Assembly (NCBI RefSeq): GCF_032854445.1
Contig: NC_088301.1
Coordinates: forward strand, 21,755,808-21,819,807
DNA: 64,000 nt
Reading direction: 5' to 3'
Source: Liolophura sinensis
Taxonomy: Eukaryota > Mollusca > Polyplacophora > Chitonida > Chitonidae
The notes under the pieces are model-generated. The model was not told the origin of the DNA and searched no databases. It saw nothing but the letters and a program-made list of their open reading frames with translations. Position numbers and translations under genes: made by a program. Shown in pieces: positions 59,601 through 64,000 of the stretch (position 1 is its first letter; the number at the start of each line of letters is the position of its first letter).

Positions 59601-62449
59601 AATAAATAGTATTATTGTCTTTTTCCTCTTTTTACATTTGTTGTCGGCATTGCTCTCACTATTCCAGTGATCGATAGTATAAAACTATAATTAGTGCGTT
59701 TTACGATTTTAACTGATATTTTTGGGCCGATTTTAAGAGCGTCAGTTTCCTATTTGTTCCCATCTAGGTGTTATCATTCTCTTGCCTAAAGTCATATCGG
59801 TTGCCTGGTTCTAGCATGTTCTCACTACAACATGGTTGAACCACTGTCAGTGTGGCCTTAAACCTAATCATTCATCTATAATAAATTTATGCATCAATTT
59901 GCTAAATCCGTGTCCAACAACCACCGGATATATTTTCCACAGTACTAATGAAATGCATTACCTTTCAATCCTGATTTGTACTGTTTCTTCAGGCTACCTC
60001 CATGGGGACGTTACGAGGGTGCGGAAGACAGTGGACAGCGGCCATCTGTAACGCTGTGGGCTACTTAGGAATATCCATCCCCATAGCGGTTGTCTTTATG
60101 TTCATCGTTGGCATTGGGGCCTTCGGTAGGTTTTTGTTCCCATGTTTTCACCTATGGGGAGAGACAGTCTTATTTCAAACTATGTGAATGCTTAGCTTTG
60201 AATGTTGTTTATGGGAATTACCGATAGACAAGTGGTGTCAAGCCTTTAAATATAGCCGTTAACTAAGGAGGATTCGTGCTTGAAAAAAAGAAACCTTTTT
60301 CTGTGTTCGGATGCATCTTCAAGTCAGAAGATTTGTCAGCGTGCCTGGCAATGTGCGGTGTTTTTCTCCCAAGCTTGTATCGGTTTCCGGTGTTAATTAA
60401 TCTACCATAATTAATCATTGACATTTAAGGGGAGTGAGTGAGTGAGTGAGTGCTTGGGGTTTAACGTCGTACTCAACAATTTTTCAGTCATATGACGACG
60501 AAGGAATCCTTAGGGTGCATGTACGTGTAATGTGCCTCCTTGTTGCAGGACGGATTTCCACCGCTCTTTTATTTAGTGCTGCTTCACTGAGACGACTTAC
60601 CGAAAGCAAGCAAGGCGCCCCGCCCGAGCCATTATACTGATAAGGGTCAACCAGTCGTTGCACTATCCCTTCATGCTGAACGCCAAGCGAGGAAGCTACA
60701 ACTTTCTCTTTTAAAGTCTTAGGTGTGACTCGATCAAGGATTGATCCTGGATCTACCGGTCCCGAAGCGGACGCTCTACCAACACATTTAGGGGGAGTGT
60801 ACGTGAATAAAAGCATACCGATGAATCAGAGAACAAAAGTAAAAGGTATTTTACGTTAGTATTAACGGAGCTCTATGCTCTTGTGCTTTTGCTCTTTAAC
60901 ATCATGCAGTGTAACGCTTGTCCATTATGCAGGCACAGCTGAGATGTAGCCAATGTGCGCATGTTTGTAATATGAAGATACGAAAATCCACATGTAACTT
61001 AAATTTTTCAACTGTTTGTTTCGTGTTAGGATTTTGGTGGGCAATGTGCCTGGGAATATCGCCGACGGCCTGTCTCTACATATACTTTCTAACCCGTCGA
61101 ATAAACTGGGATAATGAGGTTCACAAGGTACGTAGGAACATACAGTACATCACACTGACACACTAAAGTATATTTTTAGGAAGAAATAATTCTTTTCAGA
61201 TATGGCTAAACACCATATTTGCACCTAATGTACAAAAATCGTCAGAGTGAGTGAGTGCAGGACGGATTTCCACCGCATATTTATCTAGTGCTGCTTCACT
61301 GAGACGCCTTACCGAAGGCAAGTAAGCCGCCCCGCCCGAGCCATTATACTGATAAGGGTCAACTAGTCGTTGTACTATCTCCTAAATGCTGAATACCAAG
61401 TGAGGAAAGTTACAACTTCCTCTTTCCTCTTAAGGTTTTAAGTGTGACTGACCCTGAGTCTACCGCAAAAATCTCATGATTTATTTCTCTGGAATAAACT
61501 GTCTTGAGAAAGAACTTTCTTCTAAATGTAATCTATTACTAAATTGATTTCGAGGAGAGGAAATAAACCATGAGTGAGGATTTCTTGGGAGCTGTGGTGA
61601 CGTCTTATTTTGCACCATACATCGCCATGCAATTTTGATACAACTGTTAATTTGCTTAAATTTCGTGAAGCCTTTAATTTTGTATTGCGTAGGCGCGGGA
61701 GCGAACAACTACTCGACGGAAAGTGAAAGTCATCGAGGAAACAGCACCTTTGATATCAGATGAAACAAGTAAGAGCCATGTTACCCTTTTCAAGAGATCA
61801 CATTTTTTATCAAGTTAAACAGAAAAATGGGATATTTTGTAGAAAAATGTGTTACACGTTTGCCTAAGCGTTGAAAGATATTTATCCAAACTTTATATTT
61901 TATGAAATTTTGCTTTGAATTTAAATTGAATCTAACGCGTAAACAGTCCTGGTGCTAACTGTAAAACGATAGGCCAACTCGATTTGCAGCCTCTGGTTTT
62001 AGAAGAATCTTCCGCCCCTTTCATCCTGCTTGCAAAAAGCTCGGAATGGCCTCTGGAAGCGGAAGAGATATATTCCACAAGGAGAATGGGCAAAGCGAGT
62101 CCACAGTGTGTACGATGATAAGATGCGTTTTTCTTTTTGTTCAGCAGTCTTTGTTTCATCATTTGCAGACGTCGACGAGACCGCAGATGGCAAAACGGGA
62201 CAACCAAACGGGACTCGTCTGAGTGAAGCGTTAGATTACGAGAGAACAATGAGTACTGATGAATCCGTGTTCAGAAAGCGATTGATTGTGTTGGTCGTGA
62301 AGAGAGTCTTTGGGTGTTTGTCTGTCCTCGCCTTGTTTGTGGCGTCAATTTGCATTCGGTTATTTGTTCCTCTGCCAGCAGAACCATCTATTATCCCTGC
62401 AATGAACGTAACCATGGCAACCGCAACATCCCCGGATTACGACATTTAA
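31837..62449 (+). CDS. MATE-family multidrug/toxin extrusion transporter 2 (SLC47-type), 19 exons
   Basis: Exons: 31837-31945, 32569-32669, 34678-34778, 35139-35207, 36255-36303, 37394-37493, 51152-51194, 51815-51859, 52625-52722, 53195-53292, 53950-54063, 55122-55189, 56691-56799, 57529-57604, 59272-59341, 59993-60125, 61030-61127, 61693-61768, 62169-62449. Predicted product is about 612 residues, an integral membrane cation/toxin:proton exchanger. Signature segments are FPTGFKKELKGL..LAWPA (exon 2), FCGQLGRAELDGV (exon 3), ACDTLFSQAYG (exons 4-5), IEWWSFEIG (exon 11), ASSIRVGHSLGAGN (exon 13) and GTLRGCGRQW (exon 16). An acidic linker and a C-terminal hydrophobic helix ending FVPLP are in exon 19. 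All borders are GT-AG and all phases match except exon 3 to exon 4. There the exon ends gct tat cg where the paralog has gct aat tcg, so one base is missing. Total 1838 nt, one short of a whole frame. Internal exon sizes match MATE gene 1. Intron 6 carries the LINE pair. Confidence 0.92.
34008..34263 (-). repeat. SINE copy a, 5' truncated, with target-site duplication
   Basis: Minus-oriented SINE with a 3' poly(A) (T run 34008-34030) rather than an (AAAT)n tail. It ends at 'gctagcgcgctaaccgac', truncated within the box-A region. The 14-nt target duplication gactgcaatttaat flanks it at 33995-34008 and 34264-34277. Lies in intron 2 of MATE gene 2. Confidence 0.93.
34281..34561 (-). repeat. SINE copy b, full length, tandem to copy a
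   Basis: The best SINE copy in the window. T run 34281-34308 (poly(A) of the element), core with 'acgacggcggccagcattat', and tRNA-related 5' region. Read on the minus strand the head is ggcctccgtggctcagtcgg (box A: tggctcagtcgg), with box B gagttcaagtcc about 60 nt further in, so an internal pol III promoter is expected. Flanked by the 13-nt duplication gcaatttaataga at 34268-34280 and 34562-34574. It ends 117 bp upstream of MATE exon 3. Confidence 0.95.
34912..35010 (-). repeat. Degenerate SINE fragment in intron 3 of MATE gene 2
   Basis: 'tttatacgacggcggtcaac', 'attatggtactaggacacca' and 'catccatccgcagattacgg' preserve the SINE order at low identity. Confidence 0.7.
35515..35735 (+). repeat. 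SINE in intron 4 of MATE gene 2
   Basis: Plus-oriented: 'gttcaagtccagttcatgct' (box B side), 'tacggatgatcgtggtttta', 'caatgctggccgcaggcgca', 'cctgagtacggcgtaaaaca', tail 'aaataaataaat'. 5' truncated before box A. Confidence 0.88.
37503..38060. mobile_element. MITE-like elements, one nested in another
   Basis: The inner unit (about 37697-37940) has terminal inverted repeats: 'acagaaagtctgttgtctga' at the left and 'cagacaacagactttctgtt' at the right, with gtgatgctaga/tctagcatcac subterminal parts. An outer pair, 'ctaacagaagtctgttgtct' at 37515 and 'tgagacaacatactttgtgc' at 38020, suggests the inner copy landed inside an older one. No coding capacity. It resembles a non-autonomous DNA transposon; the superfamily is unknown. 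Lies in intron 6 of MATE gene 2. Confidence 0.75.
38240..38308. repeat. (TTTA)n-(TATC)n microsatellite, left flank of the LINE pair
   Basis: About four TTTA units grade into about twelve TATC units, one being the variant TACC. It directly abuts the poly(T) of LINE copy 1. Together with the SINE body at 50625 this is the separated tail of a minus-oriented SINE. Confidence 0.85.
38578..42354 (-). CDS. LINE copy 1 ORF2: AP endonuclease - reverse transcriptase
   Basis: Likely start is the ATG at 42354 (MALKVVSLNCQG), 7 nt after the ORF1 stop; an upstream in-frame ATG at 42468 gives 1296 residues in total. N-terminal APE-like endonuclease motifs are SLNCQG, FLQETHF, GDFNCVLDP, SRLDRVY and SDH (SDH at 268-270 of the 1296-residue numbering). 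The reverse transcriptase follows with SPGIDGLPVELY, NWRPISLL, SLDNEKAFDRLEW, GVRQGCPLSPLL and the catalytic YADD at 736-739. A C-terminal CPLC...EHLVWHC zinc-binding motif lies near 1150-1170. The enzyme nicks target DNA and reverse transcribes element RNA at the nick. The frame is uninterrupted, so the copy may be competent. Confidence 0.95.
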   Translation of the reverse strand: MALKVVSLNCQGLLSDWKQFSLGHTFRLLKADVAFLQETHFTDVNDVTRFETAVKGKVFSSSGSNHRAGTAIVFLASFLASGTIVSSVTDPGGRWVKVEAEYSGFDFTFVAVHAPTYVPDRRRFFQGLESVLGDSNTNVFLAGDFNCVLDPLIDRRSTAAVASDSSTAPLATLIKAYSLSDTFRFLHPDAHEYTWTSPTGAHSSRLDRVYCSKDLLGHLVHAGHEPTAMSDHTMVTAKFDSGDWVEKGPGFWKLNVSLLNDEEFHKNMRDYFAAWMSERDFFRSAAEFWEEGKSGLKRVALSYSRARARRRKRAQRKLLKDYNKVSKRVSDGETHLVDLLEGLKRKVRAGEQQAYKAAAVRARVKWQVEGENPTRYFCSLEKSRATEKLIREVATPDGRSVRSNEELLQATCDFYQSLCTSEGVERNCMEEMISQISQILPPQEAAICEQPFNLDELHSAAKSMTLNKSPGIDGLPVELYLAFWDVLGPILLDVANEAFEQGELTNSMQQALVRLVHKRGPKEDLRNWRPISLLCADYKIITKALTRRLGSVMGHVVHSDQTCSVPGRSILTNSFLVRDLIQLVEDEDIEAAIISLDNEKAFDRLEWAFMHKVLERMGFGPVFCKWIRLLYKSPVSRVMVNGFIGDPVLLERGVRQGCPLSPLLYVLAAEVLGVVVRSSDMKGVRVPDVEEPIKISQYADDASLFVGDDEDFHIAETILNKYQKASGCKVNRSKSKGLFLGAWKGRADTPLGIEWSQDHVKLLGVKQGAKNAASVNWNDRIQKVGSTLKGWSKRGLSIVGRVLVLNLLAMSKLWYVASVFDLPADKENTLVGMCRDFLWKSKKPLVSSKVCTLPKASGGLGLVDIPKKVQSLKLAFLERLMLSASRWAQVGRRLVASKSEPHAVVDFFRLLKAPTRFSSLPRWYFDHLKTFFKLKRTEADPVSWQEALDQPLYGNPLILGEGGRPLMPGKTATPSFRRLSDIVDGGTRVWLVLESANWRHLAAVRRAIPKAWFSLPDTVTNPSRTRYQVNQQDLSQLSSRRWYQILLVDNDVTPAGVQKWQQLGWVPSSWRNLFLSLWKSGVDNRAKEAVWLLWHRQWWVGHKLVRAGLSVSADCPLCSSQDETVEHLVWHCPVASSMWQMLERTIGRLLGRGFSFSLEDVLWGDLRQVPSSLKPVVRDQVFLCIWSIWRHRCYVVAHNHVIDHLKVVPSLFHRDLQYHLLTVFERHRRLGKLATFSTTWCRNSILCVLRNGRPVVQF
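42362..43873 (-). CDS. LINE copy 1 ORF1: zinc-knuckle RNA-binding protein
   Basis: 503 residues starting MAFRIKRPLSLKLRIKG. Residues about 40-135 look like a small RNA-recognition-type fold. Two CCHC knuckles follow: C163-X2-C-X4-H-X4-C176 and C182-X2-C-X4-H-X4-C195. Residues about 200-340 are an extremely acidic Asp/Glu/Asn run, and the C-terminus is basic (KKSRKTKLK). The expected role is to coat element RNA as an RNP partner of ORF2. The stop TAG at 42364-42362 is followed 7 nt later by the ORF2 ATG, which fits translation by termination-reinitiation. Immediately 5' of the start codon is a poly(T) tract (43884-43920) on the coding strand. Confidence 0.93.
   Translation of the reverse strand: MAFRIKRPLSLKLRIKGNIKAIEVFHGLQERIGSGPKVLRGLVHVTGDLWNVTVANEEVKQKLLNEDLVLNGVNCPVYEVEQSRTLVKVKSPYEIPDERIGAALKQFGTVHSVERECYLFDRTLQNGVRRVWMSNISSTIPEAIWVGASFRLPVWYRGQVRACHLCQATDHLKNDCPLKNKCLICKQAGHFQKNCPQDLDTESSDNGTSSGDEDDIAFAMDNSGNKDDEDMNNDDHDNEQGDNDRKDDNDNDMDDSNEAEDDCEMVNGDTNGGQESSNDVVGNDDKNEVNEAEDGNDEDAMDNGKDGLEGGSNEEGKEEENDVNKNADDGISSVSSQVKEEEVSLRFTEPLVPYSSTGQSPEQDSSQDLWSQSFTFSQPVAKQDINESLWSTASEAIFVDTPKDQVSGIEASGSVIPMDDTTSEMEDSVPGEDLDESMPAYANDQGEVLVPVSTSLGVHYRTMRRDSKIEKVRKQRKVIYLSQEDFAARKAALYKKSRKTKLK
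44418..44451. repeat. (TATC)n spacer between the two LINE copies
   Basis: 34 bp of TATC repeat with one TACC variant. The same variant occurs in the left-flank microsatellite (38281-38284), suggesting a target duplication around copy 1. Confidence 0.9.
44734..48510 (-). CDS. LINE copy 2 ORF2: AP endonuclease - reverse transcriptase
   Basis: Likely ATG at 48510 (MALNVVSLNCQG). The frame stays open from an upstream ATG at 48624 (1296 residues). All APE motifs (QET, GDFN, RLDRVY, SDH), the RT catalytic YADD and the C-terminal CPLC...HLVWHC motif are intact. One notable replacement against copy 1 is Trp to Cys just after the conserved SLDNEKAFDRLE segment (LEWAF becomes LECAF), close to the first catalytic Asp region and possibly harmful. 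Most other differences are conservative. Confidence 0.95.
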   Translation of the reverse strand: MALNVVSLNCQGLLSDWKQFSLGHTFRSLKADVAFLQETHFTDVNDVTRFETAVKGKVFSSSGSNHRAGTAIVFLASFLASGTIVSSVTDPGGRWVKVEAEYSGFDFTFVAVHAPTYVPDRRRFFQGLESVLGDSNTNVFLAGDFNCVLDPLIDRRSTAAVASDSSTAPLATLIKTYSLSDTFRFLHPDAHEYTWTSPTGAHSSRLDRVYCSKDLLGHLVHAGHEPTAMSDHTMVTAKFDSGDWVEKGPGFWKLNVSLLNDEEFHKNMRDYFAAWMSERDSFRSAAEFWEEGKSGLQLVALSYSRARARRRKRAQRKLLKDYNKVSKRVGDGETHLVDLLEGLKRKVRAGEQQAYKAAAVRARVKWQVEGENPTRYFCSLEKSRATEKLIREVATPDGRSVRSTKDLLQATCDFYQSLFTSEGVERNCMEEMISQISQILPPQEAAICEQPFTLEELHSAAKSMTLNKSPGIDGLPVELYLAFWDVLGPILLDVANEAFEQGELTDSMQQALVRLVHKRGPKEDLRNWRPISLLCADYKIITKALTRRLGFVMGLVVHSDQTCSVPGRSILTNSFLVRDLIQLVEHEDIEAAIISLDNEKAFDRLECAFMHKVLERMGFGPVFCKWIRLLYKSPVSRVMVNGFIGDPVLLERGVRQGCPLSPLLYVLAAEVLGVVVRSSDMKGVRVPDVEEPIKISQYADDASLFVGDDEDFHIAEAILNKYQKASGCKVNRSKSKGLFLGAWRGRADTPLGIEWSQDHLKLLGVKQGAKNAASVNWNDRIQKVGSTLKGWSKRGLSIVGRVLVLNLLAMSKLWYVASVFDLPADKENTLVGMCRDFLWKSKKPLVSSKVCTLPKASGGLGLVDIPKKVQSLKLAFLERLMLSSSRWAQVGRRLVASKSEPHAVVDFFRLLKAPTRFSSLPRWYFDHLKTFFKLKRTEADPVSWQEALDQPLYGNPLILGEGGRPLMPGKTATPSFRRLSDIVDGGTRVWLVLESVNWRHLAAVRRAIPKAWFNLPDTVTNPSRTRYQVNQQDLSQLSSRRWYQILLVDNDVTPAGVQKWQQLGWVPSSWRNLFLSLWKSGVDNRVKEAVWLLWHRQWWVGHKLVRAGLSVSADCPLCSSQDETVEHLVWHCPVASSMWQMLERTIGRVLGRGFSFSLEDVLWGDLRQVPPSLKPVVRDQVFLCIWSIWRHRCYVIAHNHVIDHLKVVPSLFHRDLQYHLLTVFERHRRLGKLATFNTTWCRNSILCVLRNGRPVVQF
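48518..50029 (-). CDS. LINE copy 2 ORF1: zinc-knuckle RNA-binding protein
   Basis: 503 residues from MAFRIKRPLS, homologous to copy 1 throughout, with both CCHC knuckles and the acidic Asn/Asp/Glu tract. The frame is also open further upstream to an ATG at 50206, across the poly(T) tract, which would add 59 residues rich in Phe. I reject that extension because copy 1 does not share it and the poly(T) length is unstable. The stop is again 7 nt before the ORF2 ATG. Confidence 0.93.
   Translation of the reverse strand: MAFRIKRPLSLKLRIKGNIKAIDVYHGLQERIGSGPKVLRGLVHVTGDLWNVTVANEEVKQKLLNEDLVLNGVNCPVYEVEQSRTLVKVKSPYEIPDERIGAVLKQFGTVHSVERECYLFDRTLQNGVRRVWMSNISSTIPEAIWVGASFRLPVWYRGQVRACHLCQATDHLKNDCPLKNKCLICKQEGHFQKNCPQDLDTESSDNLTSSGDEDDIAVAMDHNGNKDDEDMNNDDHDNEQGDNDGKDDSDDDTDDSNEAEDDCEMVNGDTNGGQESSNDVVGNDDKNEVNEAEDGNDKDAMDNGKDGLEGGSNEGGKEEENDVDKNADDGISSVSSQVKQEEVSLSFTEPLVPYSSTGQSPEQDSSQDLWSQSFTFSQPVAKQDINESLWSTASEAIFVDTSKDQVSGIEASGSVIPMNDTTSEMEDSVPGEDLDESMPAYANDQGEVLVPVSTSLGVHYRTMRRDSKIEKVRKQRKVIYLSQEDFAARKAALYKKSRKTKLK
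50598..50712 (-). repeat. (TATC)n plus SINE body split from its tail by the LINE pair
   Basis: (TATC)n at 50598-50627 leads into 'tgtttgattggtgttttacg', 'ccatactccagaatatttca' and 'cttatacgacagtggctggc', i.e. a minus-oriented, 5'-truncated SINE. Intact minus copies have (TTTA)n at this junction. Here the (TTTA)n lies 12.3 kb away at 38246-38262. Confidence 0.88.
50838..51030. repeat. Dispersed repeat (second SINE-like family)
   Basis: 'cttggcgttcagcataatag', 'gacccggtgtcagtatgatg' and 'ccagtgaggcagcactgtaa' match, in part, the copies at 6460-6620 and 23540-23640, and the reverse of parts of 60.5 kb. It ends about 120 bp before MATE exon 7. Confidence 0.55.
51819..51927 (+). repeat. 54-bp tandem duplication of MATE exon 8 and its donor
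   Basis: The segment 'tttcttttccaagtattcgt' to 'aaaaccaggtaagtgt' (exon 8 interior plus donor, 51819-51872) is repeated directly with a 54-bp period. The second copy has two visible changes, including the donor, which reads ccag-ATaagt instead of ccag-GTaagt. The second copy is thus an exon-like pseudo-exon without a functional GT. Confidence 0.93.
52326..52580 (+). repeat. SINE in intron 8 of MATE gene 2
   Basis: Near full length: 'ggggcctccgtggccgagga' (head), 'accaatgtggtcgctgtgag' and 'ttcaagtccatctcatgaag' (box B), 'cataatgctggctgccgtct', 'gcggcgtaaaacaccagtca'. It ends about 45 bp upstream of exon 9. Confidence 0.9.
53787..53850 (+). repeat. tRNA-like head of a SINE (5' fragment)
   Basis: 'ggtctccgtggctcagttgg' followed by 'ctagcgcgctagcgcagcgt' and 'aatgacccatgagctt'. 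It keeps box A and then breaks off. The preserved 'tggctcagttggctagcgcg' is also what a decayed tRNA would look like, but the shared downstream text identifies the SINE. Confidence 0.75.
55300..55562 (-). repeat. Nearly full-length SINE in intron 12 of MATE gene 2
   Basis: Runs from (ATTA)n and 'gattggtgttttacgccgta' through 'atgacggcggccagcattat' and 'gaactcacagcgactgcatt' to the degraded head 'gctgcgcttgcgcgaaccaa' and 'ggagccgcgga'. Box B is readable as gagttcaagttc on the minus strand. Confidence 0.92.
55600..55838. mobile_element. MITE-like element, second copy of the 37.7-kb family
   Basis: Left terminus 'aattaatctgttcattttat' plus 'cagaaaatctgttgttcgag' is mirrored at the right by 'cacacaacagactttccgtt' plus 'aaatttaacagatt'. 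The subterminal 'gtgatgctagaatgtattct' has its complement 'cagaatacattctagcatca'. It abuts the SINE to its left. Confidence 0.8.
57165..57400 (-). pseudogene. Relic of a non-LTR retrotransposon RT C-terminus
   Basis: The minus frame contains SLNKYSWNKLPIQIRSLTS followed by TSLFKSKL. This recalls the 'WNSLP..IR...S...FK..L' tail common at the end of reverse transcriptases of CR1/Jockey/RTE-type LINEs. Only about 50 residues remain and upstream RT motifs are absent. It lies in intron 13 of MATE gene 2, antisense. The identification rests on this pattern alone. Confidence 0.45.
59440..59605 (+). repeat. SINE with tRNA-like head, 3' truncated
   Basis: 'aaggccttcgtgccctagcg', 'gttagcgcgcaggatggtga', 'ctctcaccaatgcggtcggt' then 'ctgcggatggtcatgggttt' up to 'cgagctctgctcgctttaat'. 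The 'ccataatgctggccgcc' core onward is lost. Confidence 0.85.
60428..60790. repeat. Second SINE-like family, longest copy
   Basis: Starts at (GAGT)n, 'gcttggggtttaacgtcgta', 'ctcaacaatttttcagtcat', 'atgacgacgaaggaat'. It continues with 'gctgcttcactgagacgact' and ends with a tRNA-like stretch 'gactcgatcaaggattgatc', 'cggtcccgaagcggacgctc', 'taccaa'. Read on the minus strand this is a tRNA-derived head (GATCAATCC box-B-like). A partial copy, 61245-61455, repeats 'gcaggacggatttccaccgc' to 'gcccgagccattatactgat'. Both are in introns 16-17 of MATE gene 2. Confidence 0.7.
61245..61455. repeat. Partial copy of the 60.4-kb SINE-like repeat
   Basis: Begins after 'gagtgagtgagt' with 'gcaggacggatttccaccgc' and keeps high identity to 60546-60720, including 'gataagggtcaactagtcgt'. 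An internal block (counterpart of 60445-60545) is absent, so it is a deleted or independently truncated copy. Confidence 0.75.
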
Positions 62450-62840
62450 ATTTTGCTCCCATGTTTATGTGTTGACAGCTTATTATTATGGCGATTCCTT
62501 TAAATATGGAGCGTAAAGACAGTGACAAACAAAAACGATGCGCTTATCTCTTTGAACGTTAATTTTATCTTGGGATAGACTTAGAGGGCCAATGTAAGGG
62601 AATTTCGAATTCGAAGTCTTTTTGTCGGTAGTTTAAAAAAGTAATACTGTAATGATAGGCAACTTTTGTTGAATTTACCGACCACGTGTCCGTATGTTCC
62701 GACGATACAAATGACACCTCTTTCCTTCAGGAACTTCTTTCAGTCCACAAGCGTTCAGCTCCCAATTTTCTGCACCTTTCGTCTACTCAAAATAACTTTT
62801 TTGTGAATCTTTTTTCAGATATCCATGATGTGTTAAATAT

Positions 62841-62846
62841 AATAAA
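62841..62846 (+). terminator. Candidate poly(A) signal of MATE gene 2
   Basis: AATAAA lies 392 nt downstream of the TAA stop (62447-62449). It is the first clear hexamer in the 3' flank. Choice by position only. Confidence 0.4.
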
Positions 62847-63314
62847 AAATAGTTGCCTAACATTTTCACATGTCACGTGGTGAACTAGCACTTTTTTTTT
62901 AACCTTTATTGATAGAAGAGTTAAAAGTCGAATCTCCTTTATTAAACCATTCTCATACTTCTTGATAATGTGTGCGCATGTATATATACACTGCACACAA
63001 TACACACATATAAACAATCACATGAAGGTGTTCCCCTTTCAATCACTGCATATGTTACCCAAGATTTGGGTGAAATCTCATAATTTTGATTATTCCCCTT
63101 GCGTTAATTATTTGGTACCTTGATGGTTTACTAAGGACACTCCAACGCCTTCCACAAGAAAACTGACCGCTGTCGTACAAGTGGAAATTTATGAGAATTG
63201 ATTAAAAACAACCAGATATATAAATCACTAAATGCATGATACAAGCGCTTTGTCACCTCACAGGCTCACGAGATACGACACAGTCACTGTGTATATCGTT
63301 ATATAGTGTCTGGC

Positions 63315-63535
63315 CTACCCCCTTCAGCCAAGGGATTATGCGCTAGCGCAGAATAATCACACCGAGTCTTTCACCAAAGGGGTCGCCGTGAGTCCCAGCA
63401 TCCTGCGGATGGTCGTGAATTTCCCCCAGACTTTGCCCAGTATCCTCCCACTATTATAATGCTGGCCGCCATCGTATAACTGAAATAGTTTTGAGTATGG
63501 CGTAAAACATCAATTAAATAAGTAAATGCGGATGC
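63315..63535 (+). repeat. Degenerate SINE in the 3' flank
   Basis: 'attatgcgctagcgcagaat', 'ggtcgccgtgagtcccagca', 'cctgcggatggtcgtgaatt', 'taatgctggccgccatcgta', 'tgagtatggcgtaaaacatc' in order, with small deletions. A further tail fragment is visible near 63830-63880. The rest of 62850-64000 holds nothing I can support. Confidence 0.88.
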
Positions 63536-64000
63536 GCTAACCACTCGGCCAACGCCGTGGATATAAGATCGTACATACTTGGCAAGTATATCTGTCAGTT
63601 TTGACTTAATATGAAGTGCTTCTACCAACTTAACATTTGTCCAAAAACAATTTCAAAGTCTTCTGCATGACCTTCACCCCTACTGCAAGGAGGAAATCAA
63701 AGTGCTAAGCTTGATATTGTTACCATACACGTGCCGGTGGAAAAGAGCAAACCGCATTTAAGTATTCATTGTACTTCAGAATTTGTTCAGTTATATACCG
63801 GCTACAGGAGATAGTGCAAAAGATGAAGATTTATTTATTACATTGTTATTAAGCGCCGTACTCAATCATTCGCTTATACACAGCTTGATGTAACGAATCA
63901 GGATGTCATACAATATATTACCAAACGTATCAAATTTTCAGCCCATTTAGATAATTGAATACCCTGGAAAACAAATTATGGAGTACTGTATACATTAAAT

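Overview
The window is animal nuclear DNA, most likely from a marine mollusc or another lophotrochozoan. The genes are split by spliceosomal introns with GT-AG borders and AATAAA poly(A) signals. The window is also littered with a tRNA-derived SINE whose 3' half carries the motif TTACGCCGTACTCAAGAATA (minus-strand reading), a motif I associate with mollusc genomes. The taxon is inferred from memory of that repeat and is not proven here. No bacterial features (operons, Shine-Dalgarno sites) were found.

Layout. (1) 1-4997: repeats only, dominated by a 2-kb block of short tandem repeats (about 1740-3740). (2) 4998-10576, plus strand: a complete six-exon, 264-residue chymotrypsin-like secreted serine protease with a TATA box and poly(A) signal. 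(3) 13055-26499, minus strand: a 19-exon MATE (SLC47-type) multidrug and toxin extrusion transporter. (4) 26500-31836: the spacer between two head-to-head MATE genes. It holds a satellite array of about 13 monomers of 124 bp, a near-perfect inverted repeat of about 375 bp built around SINE sequence, and several minisatellites. (5) 31837-62449, plus strand: a second 19-exon MATE gene whose exon sizes and phases match the first. Its 13.7-kb intron 6 contains two complete, nearly identical antisense non-LTR retrotransposons (L1/Tx1-like, about 6.1 kb each, both ORFs open). They lie end to end inside a (GATA)n microsatellite that had grown in the tail of a SINE. (6) 62450-64000: 3' flank with a degenerate SINE.

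How it fits together. The two MATE genes are an inverted duplicate pair transcribed away from each other. Both encode an N-terminal cytosolic tail, the MATE core and an extra C-terminal hydrophobic helix, as in animal MATEs. As given, each gene has exactly one single-base frame discrepancy at an exon junction (one base short at 34771-34778, one base extra at 19275-19276). These could be assembly indels or real lesions. The retroelements look recent: ORF2 is uninterrupted over 1296 codons in both copies, with roughly 27 amino-acid differences.

Most novel signals: the tandem GATA-repeat-associated LINE pair nested in a SINE tail; the satellite array between divergent transporter promoters; substitutions at acidic positions thought to couple transport in animal MATEs; and local tandem duplications that copy splice sites in both MATE genes.
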